DNA of 64,000 bases from Entomortierella parvispora (Eukaryota; Mortierellomycota; Mortierellomycetes; Mortierellales; Mortierellaceae): the NCBI GenBank assembly GCA_963573315.1, contig OY752140.1, positions 2,046,001-2,110,000 of the forward strand. Direction: 5' to 3'. The position numbers and the translations under genes were made by a program. Shown here piece by piece: positions 56,735 through 64,000 of this stretch. The notes under the pieces are model-generated. The model was not told the origin of the DNA and ran no database searches. It saw nothing but the letters and a program-made list of their open reading frames with translations. Within the stretch, counting starts at the first letter, position 1. Each line of letters begins with the position of its first letter.

Positions 56735-59014
56735 ATGGCGGTTATTATGATTGACAACTATGACAGCTTCACCTGGAACATCTACCAGTCGCTGTGCATC
56801 CTTGGAGCCGACGTACGCGTCTTCCGAAACGATGCCATCACCGTCGAGGAACTCGTCGCCCTAAACCCCACTCACCTCGTCGTCTCCCCTGGACCCGGTC
56901 ACCCTTCCGAGTCGGCCGGTGTCTCCAAGGCTGCCATTGAATACTTTGCAGGCAAGATCCCCGTCCTCGGTGTCTGTCTGGGCGAGCAGTGCATGTTTGA
57001 GATCTATGGAGGCACCGTCGGTTTTGCAGGCGAGATTGTTCATGGAAAGGTCAGCCCCATCAAGCACGATGGCAAGGGTCTCTACTTGAACATCCCTCAG
57101 GATATTGCTTGCACCCGTTACCACTCGCTCTCCGGTGTCATCTCGACTGTCCCCGAGGTCTTGGAGGTCACCTCCAGAACCGAATCTGGCGTCATCATGG
57201 GTGTCCGTCACCGCACCCTCTGTGTCGAGGGCGTTCAATACCACCCCGAGAGTGTCCTGTCTGAACATGGACAGACCCTCTTCAACAACTTTTTGCAGCT
57301 CCGTGGCGGTACCTGGAAGGAGAATCCTCGTTACGGCGTCGACTCGGATATTAAGCCCACCGGATCCTCCGCAGCTGCCAAGGCTGCTGTGCCCAGCATC
57401 CTCAACAAGATTTTGGAACAACGTCTTCAGGATATTGCCGCTGCCAAGGCCTTGCCCGGTCAGTCGGCTGCCGATCTTCAAAAGCTCATTGATCTCGGAT
57501 TGGCACCCAAGCAGATTGATTTTGTGGCTCGTATCCGTCAGAGCCAACCTTTGCCTGCAATCATGGGCGAGATCAAGCGTGCGAGCCCTAGCAAGGGCAA
57601 CATTGATCTTCAGGCCAATGCGGCGGAGCAATCGTTGGCCTATGCCCGTGCAGGTGCCAGTGTGATCAGTGTCTTGACGGAACCCAAGTGGTTCAAGGGC
57701 TCCTTGAACGACATGCGTGTGGTCCGAGCCATGATTGACTCCCTCCCCAGTCGCCCTGCTGTTCTCCGCAAGGATTTTGTTGTGGACACTTATCAGATCT
57801 TGGAGGCCCGTGTGTATGGAGCGGATACGATCCTGCTGATCGTGGCCATGCTCTCGGTCGAGCAATTGCACGCGCTTTACAAGTTTGCGGTCAAGCTCGG
57901 AATGGAGCCTTTGGTCGAGGTCAACAATGCTCAGGAGATGGAGGTCGCGATCGAGTTGGGCGCCAAGGTCATTGGAGTCAACAACCGCAACCTGCACAAC
58001 TTTGAGGTCGACATGGAGACTACCACCAAATTGGTCAACATGGTCCCTGAAGGTACTATCCTTGTCGCTTTGAGCGGCATCAAGGGCCGTGAGGATGTGG
58101 AGCGTTATGTCGAACAGGGCGTCGGCGGTGTCTTGGTCGGAGAGGCCCTCATGCTTTCGGACGATAAGCGAGCTTTTATCCGTGGATTGTTGGGCTTGCC
58201 CACAGAAGAAGAACACTCTAAGGTCTTGGTCAAGATCTGTGGCGTCCAGACTGTGGATGCGGCCTTGCAGGCGGCGGATTCTGGTGCGGATTTCATTGGT
58301 ATGATCTTTGCAGAGGGATCCAAACGTCAGGTGTCGATGAAGGTGGCGGCGGAAATTGTTGAAGCTGTTCGTGAGTATGCCAATGCCACAGCAGCTTATG
58401 ATGGTAGCTCGGATCAGGATGCTCTTCAGTCGACTTCGAGCTCTCAACAGGTCGCCAACCCCGACTGGTTCACGATGCACGCGCGGAGAGCGGAAAAGAA
58501 CCCAAGGAAACCCATGATTGTGGGTGTATTTAGAGACCAGACCTTGGAGGAGATGACCCGGGTCGTGGATACGTTGAAGATTGACCTGATTCAGTTCCAT
58601 GGAGGAGAGAACCCCGAGATGGCCAAGTTCCTGCCCGTGCCTGTCATCAAAGCTTTCCATATCCGTGGCGACGAATCCCCTAAGGATGTTATCCAGGCCC
58701 TTTCTGGCACTCGCGGATTGAATGCCTACTGTCTATTGGATGCGGCCGGTAAGGCTGGAGGCTATGGCGGTGGCGAGGGTCAGTCCTTTGACTGGTCCAT
58801 TGCCAAGGCCGTGATTGAAAACTCTGTAGGCAGCGGTGGCAGTGGCGAACGATTCCCAGTTTTGTTGGCCGGAGGACTCGATCCCGAGAATGTGGCCGAG
58901 GCCGTTCGTCAGGTCCGCCCTTGGGCCGTCGATGTCTCTAGTGGCGTCGAGACCAATGGCGAGAAGGATGAGCAAAAGATCCGCGACTTCATTGACCGCG
59001 CCAAGTCTGCCTAA
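56735..59014 (+). CDS. TRP1: Trifunctional tryptophan synthesis protein (GATase / IGPS / PRAI)
   Basis: Three-domain enzyme of tryptophan synthesis. Single exon, 759 residues, start MAVIMIDNYDSFTWNIY. Residues 1-220: anthranilate synthase component II (glutamine amidotransferase) with GVCLGEQCMFEIYGG (nucleophile Cys), RYHSLSG, and QYHPES for the catalytic His/Glu. Residues 245-500: indole-3-glycerol-phosphate synthase with IMGEIKRASPSKG, LRKDFVVDTYQILEARVYGA, VIGVNNRNLHNFEVD and GVLVGEALM. Residues 500-759: phosphoribosylanthranilate isomerase with VKICGVQTVDAALQAADSGA, LIQFHGGE, and AGGLDPENVAEA. Order and length match fungal trifunctional genes. It feeds anthranilate to indole-glycerol phosphate in one chain. 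No intron. Codon use is strongly biased. Confidence 0.96.
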   Translation: MAVIMIDNYDSFTWNIYQSLCILGADVRVFRNDAITVEELVALNPTHLVVSPGPGHPSESAGVSKAAIEYFAGKIPVLGVCLGEQCMFEIYGGTVGFAGEIVHGKVSPIKHDGKGLYLNIPQDIACTRYHSLSGVISTVPEVLEVTSRTESGVIMGVRHRTLCVEGVQYHPESVLSEHGQTLFNNFLQLRGGTWKENPRYGVDSDIKPTGSSAAAKAAVPSILNKILEQRLQDIAAAKALPGQSAADLQKLIDLGLAPKQIDFVARIRQSQPLPAIMGEIKRASPSKGNIDLQANAAEQSLAYARAGASVISVLTEPKWFKGSLNDMRVVRAMIDSLPSRPAVLRKDFVVDTYQILEARVYGADTILLIVAMLSVEQLHALYKFAVKLGMEPLVEVNNAQEMEVAIELGAKVIGVNNRNLHNFEVDMETTTKLVNMVPEGTILVALSGIKGREDVERYVEQGVGGVLVGEALMLSDDKRAFIRGLLGLPTEEEHSKVLVKICGVQTVDAALQAADSGADFIGMIFAEGSKRQVSMKVAAEIVEAVREYANATAAYDGSSDQDALQSTSSSQQVANPDWFTMHARRAEKNPRKPMIVGVFRDQTLEEMTRVVDTLKIDLIQFHGGENPEMAKFLPVPVIKAFHIRGDESPKDVIQALSGTRGLNAYCLLDAAGKAGGYGGGEGQSFDWSIAKAVIENSVGSGGSGERFPVLLAGGLDPENVAEAVRQVRPWAVDVSSGVETNGEKDEQKIRDFIDRAKSA

Positions 59015-59554
59015 AGATAAAAGAGTATTGGCTCTGTAGAATTTCTTTCCTAAATTTGCCAGAATACAAGTTGCTCCATTTTCAACACTTCAAGTCTTGG
59101 TGTTTACATAATGCATCCATTATTGATTTCTTAGGGGTGACTGATCTAGATGGAATGTCTAACTGTTTTTTTTTTATTTGGAAAAAGAAAAAGAAAAAAG
59201 AATGACCTTCAAATGGCGGAGAAGAGGAGGAGAAGGGGGAAGGGAAGTAGTAGTTATGTACAGGGTGTGTTGAACAAGCGTCATAGGTATACAGGGCGGA
59301 GGTAGAGGAGAAAGAGCGCGTGCTTAGAGGGCTTGGCAGGGCAATATACAAGGTATTGTAAAAAACAAAAAAGAATAAAAAAAAACGCGAAGAGGCGGAG
59401 GAGAGGATGAGGAGGTGTCCTGTGTTGAACAGGCAAATACAAAAAGTGGGAGGAGGATGAGGGTCGAAGAATAATAAATATAAGGAACGAGAAGAAAAAA
59501 AATGAAAGAAACAAAAAAAAAACGTTCAAAAAAGCGAGTGTGTCAGCCCACTCT
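59015..59554. other. Intergenic between convergent TRP1 and MTHFR genes
   Basis: About 540 bases, A/G-rich on the plus strand. No gene seen; it contains both genes' 3' ends. Confidence 0.45.
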
Positions 59555-62500
59555 TTAAGCGCTGACAACTTCTGCAACAACAGAAACTCTTTCGGCAGCG
59601 GAAGTGATTGCCTGCTTGTCGTCAGTCGAAAGCTGGACTTCCTGGAGCTTGGTGGCGAGAAGTTCAGTGGAGGCAGAAACACCATTCACGGGTGAAGCCG
59701 TCGCTGTTCTTTCGCCCTCCTGAGCCTCAGCTGCCTCCTTGGCCTGGGTGAGAATCGCAACGTCCTCCTTGAAGATCTCAAAGATGCCGTTGGACTCGTG
59801 GTAGTCATTGTTGACAATGTTGACAAGGTACCACGTCTCCGCCATTCCCGCCAACAACTCGCGGGGCTTGGACGCCTGAGGGTAGCATCTGGACCATTGT
59901 TCCCAAAGAGCGAAAGCCTCATCCTTCCAGGCATCAAAACTGGCAATGTCGACAATGGTGGGCTGGACTACCTCGCGACCGGGGAAGACACCCCAGGTAA
60001 CAGCATTGGGCTTACAGGCGTTGGTGTTGGTCTGGAGATCGCCAGCCTTGTTGATGGCATTGTAGGTGAAGGTAGGGAAGTGGCTCATTCGCTTTTGGAG
60101 CTTCTCCAGAGTTTCGGGAGAAACAAAGAACTCGAGATAGGCCTTCTGGTAGACATAGCCTCCCTTGGGTCCCCATCCAAAGATCTTATCGTCACTCTTG
60201 GCACCATTGACTGCAGGCTGCGAGTTGATGGTGAGATATCCGAGTGAATTCAATTCCACGAGCCGATCCTTGATCGTTCCAGATTCCAGAGCCAGAGCCT
60301 GGTCGCTCCAAGGCAAGGTCAAGGTCTCTCCGTGACAGTATTTAACAAACAGCTGACAAATGTCACTGACCTCATTGGGTGTGCCCCAATGCTGGATGGC
60401 TTCATCGGCCGTGTACTTCAAGTAGACACCATATCTGTCCAAATCGCCAAAGGCGGGCGAGCGCGAATCACCCCAGCGGCCGTTAGGGAACTCGTCCCAG
60501 TTGTCTGTGCGACTGATGTAGGACTTTGCTCTGTTGGACCAGAAGATAGGACGAACAGATTCCTCCTTGCGTTTCTCGTCAAAGCTCGAGCGCCAGGGCA
60601 TGTTCTTCTTGATGTAATCGGTCTTGCTCACCAAGCCAGAGCCCTCCAAGATCAAGCGAGTGCTGCGTTCTAGGTTGAAGGTGTAGTAGTGAATGCCGCA
60701 AGCGCCCCCCTCAATCAGCTCCTTTGTCATCTTGATGCCAACTTCCACACCGAAAGCACGGATAGCTTGATCGTCGTTCTAAAGTGAAAAGGACAATGTC
60801 AATAAGGAGGCTACGCTCACAGGTATGTCTTGCTTTGCCGAAAACAAGGGCAGAGGAGAGGGGTGGGTAGTATTGCTTACCTTGATGGGCTCGATGCCGT
60901 CCAGGATCCACTGAGGGATGCTTAATCCAACAATGTTCTTCTTGAAACTGGCGTATGCCTGGATAGGCATGACACCTGGGATGATGGGGCAGCTGATTCC
61001 GACAGCGCGACAAGCCTTGACCCAGTTCAAGAACAGAGGAACGTCAAAGAAGAGCTGTGTCACAATAAAGTCTGCTCCAGCATCCACCTTTTCCTTCAAG
61101 AACATGAGGTCTTCTTCCAAGGTGGCCGATTCGGGGTGCTTCTCTGGATATCCAGCCACACCAATGCCGAAATAGTCGCCATGGGTCTTGCGAATGTAAC
61201 GAACCAGATCAGCGGCATAGTTCAGACCTCCCTCGCAGGCGGACCATTCCGACTGACCATGAGGGGGGTCGCCACGGAGGGCAAGAATGTTTTGGTTACC
61301 ACAAGCGCGTGCCTCCTATAAAAGAAAAGACAACAAAAATGCAATAACAGGCTGGTTTAGCACAACGAAATGACGATCATGATGTCAGAAACATGAATAG
61401 GGGCCAAAAAAACAATGAGAGGGGGAAACAGGTTCGAGCACGGACTGATAATCCAAGAGTCTGAACAGTGAGTGGGACGCTCCCACAACATGTCCCTGCC
61501 ATGGATCCGATTCCTCGCCCATTTCGTGGTTTGCCCCAAGGACATTTGTGGTGCAACAACCCACATGAAATCTGGAACAGTCAAAAGTCGTTGGGGTAGA
61601 GCAACGTCCAGAGTTTGGCACGATGGCAGCAGGGTCGTTGTGGTCGGTCGTCTTTTTTGTTCCAAAAATGAGAGCAATTGACGGTGCCGCTGGGTTTGTC
61701 GAGTGTTTCCGACGAGTCGCGAGAGCGAATCAGAGGCCGGCGTTGCCCGTATCACATCATTTGGCGGCATCCATCTCACATGGCAATTTGCAGGCGTCAG
61801 CCTGCCCAGCAAATGAAAAGCGCCCGATCTTCCCATCTCCTGCGATCACAACATCGGTGCAGGTGAAAGGACTACTTTCTGGCCGTGCCCTCGTTCTCCC
61901 CCTCTCTGGCCATGGCGTTTGTTCTTTCCTGTCTGGTCGGAGATGAATACCAACCCTCCTACCCCATCCACGTCCTAGTGCAGCAAGAATGATTCACACC
62001 TTTTTTTTTTTTGGACCCCACCCACTCACCCACCCACTCATCCACCCTCGTTCGCTCGTTGACTCTTGTTCACGGGCAAAAACAACAAAAATAATAAAAG
62101 ATAGGGAATCAAGGTTCCGCTTTTTTGTCGAGTTCATCCAAAACTTACACTGAGGGCCTTGTCAATCTTGTCGGTGGGGTTGTTGGTGCAAATCAGGTGC
62201 ATACACGTCTCCACACCATACACCTTTTGCGCATTCGACACAACCTCCAGTGTCGCTGCAGGGCGGGAACCACCAGCACCCCAGGTAATGTCAATAAACT
62301 CGGGTCCGAGATAGCACATTCTCTCGATACGGTCATGGAGATTGACCATGCCCTAAAACAAGACGGTATGGAATGCTTGCTTGTTAGTTTCTTCTTTATA
62401 CTCGTTTACTCGCGACGTGATCGTGTGGTGCGAATGTGCATGTATGCGAGGGATGGAATCAGATAGGCGGGAGAGGGTATTTCTGTCGCGTGAGGGTCTG

Positions 62501-63120
62501 TGCCTTGTCGGTGGAGATGATCAGCATTCCGTTGTTGGGAGTGGGATGGGCTGTCACTGAAGTCAGAGCGGCAGAGAGACAGAATGAACGGGATGGACAG
62601 GACGGACAGGATAGAAGACGAACGATCGCCCCGTCGCAAATCGGACTGAGTCGATAAATAGGACTGGTCAGACTAGACAACAGAGCCCAGAAGCTATCGG
62701 CGTTGGTGTATCTTTGGCGAGGGCGGGCGACGAGTTGCGATGAGGTGAGGTGAGGTGAGGTGAGGTGAGGTGGGGTGAGGCGAGAACAGGTCAAGGGGAC
62801 AAGGGTGGGATACTGGACACTGTGTAATTAAAACAGCCCGGCAGAATGACCCCAGAGCAAAGGGAACGAGGTTCTCCTCCTTGCCCAGTGCAGCGCACCG
62901 AGCTGAGTCACAATTGGAGCGTGATTGTGCAGATAGGATTTCCTTGATTTCCTTGATTTCCTGATCAAGACGATATGGAAGCATCGACAATGGACAATTG
63001 ACGGGCGGAGTGGAGGACGAGGGTGTTTGTTACCTGGGCAGTCTTTGGCGAGAAGTACTCAAAGGAGAAGAGCGGGCGGCCTTCCTCCTGGCCCTTGATG
63101 ATGCGGTCGATGATCTTCAT
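59555..63120 (-). CDS. Methylenetetrahydrofolate reductase
   Basis: Reduces 5,10-methylene-THF to 5-methyl-THF, feeding methionine synthesis; MET12/MET13-type. Four exons: 63120-63034, 62352-62149, 61315-60881 and 60778-59555, all phase 0; 649 residues, the eukaryotic two-domain length. Catalytic domain: KIIDRIIKGQEEGRPLFSFE with EYFSPKTAQG, FIDITWGAGGSRPAATLEVV, HLICTN, ACGNQNILALRGDPP, DADFIVTQLFFD-like GADFIVTQLFFDVPLF and PGVMPIQAYASF. Linker: GGACGIHYYTFNLERST. C-terminal regulatory domain: WDEFPNGRWGDSRSPAFGDL, WGTPNEVSDICQLFVKYC, GYLTINSQPAVNG, GWGPKGGYVYQKAYLEFF and ETWYLVNIVNNDYHE, expected to bind S-adenosylmethionine. The last 60 residues are an Ala/Glu/Ser-rich tail. Introns 1 and 2 (681 and 833 nt) are far longer than others here. 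Confidence 0.96.
62738..62785 (+). repeat. GAGGT pentanucleotide repeat in MTHFR intron 1
   Basis: About seven tandem GAGGT units with a few changed ends, inside the first intron. No coding effect is expected. Confidence 0.85.
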
Positions 63121-63854
63121 GGGAGAGAAAGTCGAGTCGAGTGTGGAGAAGGGGGAGAGACGGGAAAAATAAAAGAAGAAAAAAAAAGAAAAAAGAGTAA
63201 GTAGTTCCTAAGAGGAGGAATGAGGGAATGGGAAAGGGAATTAAAAAGAAAAAGAAAGAAAAAAAGTCCGAGATGAGAATGAGGAGGGAAAGGAGAGAAA
63301 GGAGAGAAAGAGAGAAGAAGAGAAGAGAGAAAAGAAGAGAAGGAAAGAGGAAAGGAAGAACAGAACAGAACAGAAAAGGTGCACCAAGAGAGACGAGAAC
63401 GAGAACGAGACACTCGCCCCCTTTTCGGCTCGCAGTGACAAGGAAGGCGCGCGCTGCCAGGTTAGTGCACTGTGGTGGATGAATACACGCCAGATAAGAG
63501 AGAGAGAGAGGGACTGACTGATTGTGATTGTTCTTCCCTCTGCACGGGACAGCAGAGTCTATCTTGCATCACACTGATGCCACGACCGAGCGAGAGTGCT
63601 GGCCGGAAGATTGGATCATCGCATGTGCTGCACACATCGCATCCCCCTCCCCGGTGACACTGGGAAAGAGAGAAAGAAAAGGGCCCTGCATGTCTGTCGG
63701 TCTGTCGGTCTGTCTGTCGGTCTGTCTATCTTTCTGCTCTTCCCCACCTTCCTTCCTCTCGCTCACCCTCCTTTTTTCTCTCTTTCTTTTCCTTGCTCAT
63801 TCATTCGTCCTCCCCCGTCTAACCCTCCTCTTGCAACCCATCCTCCCTCCTCCA
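63121..63854. promoter_or_regulatory. Divergent promoter between MTHFR and the MOSC gene
   Basis: About 735 bases, with A/G-rich repeats at about 63164-63390, a GAGAGAGAGA patch near 63498, and a TCTGTCGG-type repeat at about 63690-63730. C/T-rich sequence leads to the start at 63855. Confidence 0.5.
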
Positions 63855-63939
63855 ATGGCACCTGTCATCTCAAAGATCTACATTTACCCCATCAAGTCCT
63901 GCAAGGCTCTCGAGATCTCCGAGTCGCAACTCTCCAAGT
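63855..63939 (+). CDS. MOSC-domain protein, first exon only
   Basis: Only the first 28 codons are in the window: PVISKIYIYPIKSCKALEIS reads like the MOSC N-terminal beta-barrel domain (mitochondrial amidoxime-reducing component or molybdenum-cofactor sulfurase type), in which this ends at a GT donor (AAGT|GTAACG). The rest lies beyond base 64000. Function cannot be narrowed. Confidence 0.6.
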
Positions 63940-64000
63940 GTAACGAACAAACTTATATTTTTTAGCTCTTTTCAACAAAGTTGCCTACCACCCTCATTGC

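Noticed and set aside
56861-58660. 599-codon open frame on the minus strand inside the TRP1-type gene
   Set aside because: It is the antisense of a strongly codon-biased gene with clear domain matches on the plus strand; it has no domain of its own.
61316-62148. Riboswitch-like element in MTHFR intron 2
   Set aside because: No known eukaryotic folate riboswitch exists, and no TPP-type conserved core was seen.
1-64000. tRNA or rRNA genes
   Set aside because: No segment was seen with a full set of A-box and B-box signals and a cloverleaf, or with rRNA core sequence; a scan with a tRNA finder would settle it.

Overview
The window is nuclear DNA from a filamentous fungus, most likely Mortierellomycotina (Mortierella, Linnemannia or a relative). 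Evidence: genes carry short (about 60-150 nt) GT-AG introns; there are three large Sel1-repeat genes and one gene of an uncharacterised family that I associate with Mortierellaceae (the host is inferred from recalled family patterns, not from a search); and the pathway genes have fungal architectures, such as a trifunctional TRP1-type gene and a three-domain fungal poly(A) polymerase. No rRNA, tRNA, CRISPR array or bacterial operon was seen. Exon junctions were worked out by hand from splice signals, reading phase and family alignment from memory.

Layout. 1-2189 (-): 5' part of an uncharacterised family gene. 3009-6913 (-): FAN1 nuclease, 9 exons. 7193-9742 (-): three-RRM Gbp2/Hrb1-like protein. 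10202-12718 (+): TRF4-type non-canonical poly(A) polymerase. 13081-13789: a putative non-autonomous DNA transposon with terminal inverted repeats and a 9-bp target duplication. 13891-15961 and 16488-19387 (-): two Sel1-repeat genes, the second interrupted by one in-frame TGA. 20742-22629 (+): YTP1-like membrane protein. 23094-24426 (+): homoserine kinase. 25724-26272 (+): secreted cyclophilin with a bacterial look. 26730-28031 (+): zuotin. 28414-30148 (+): NUS1. About 30259-32765 (-): WD40 protein. 33091-34686 (+): PI31. 35077-36557 (-): chitin deacetylase. About 37440-38450 (-): decayed BTB gene. 39898-41697 (+): TPX2-like protein. 42647-45330 (+): Rieske sterol 7-desaturase-like protein fused to a long polytopic membrane region. 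45828-49842 (+): EXO84. 50031-52990 (+): third Sel1-repeat gene with very recent repeat amplification. 53502-54785 (+): unknown membrane protein. 54979-56005 (-): UBC13. 56735-59014 (+): TRP1-type trifunctional gene. 59555-63120 (-): methylenetetrahydrofolate reductase. 63855-end (+): first exon of a MOSC-domain protein.

Most genes are unrelated housekeeping functions: DNA interstrand-crosslink repair and ubiquitin signalling (FAN1, UBC13), RNA surveillance (TRF4), co-translational folding (ZUO1), dolichol synthesis (NUS1), exocytosis (EXO84), the proteasome (PI31), the spindle (TPX2), cell wall (chitin deacetylase), and amino-acid/one-carbon metabolism (THR1, TRP1, MTHFR). The most unusual items are the fused Rieske oxygenase, the transposon-like element beside a Sel1 gene, the three Sel1 genes that share one phase-2 intron but have unrelated leader exons, the nonsense codon in the second Sel1 gene, and the actinobacterial-looking cyclophilin.
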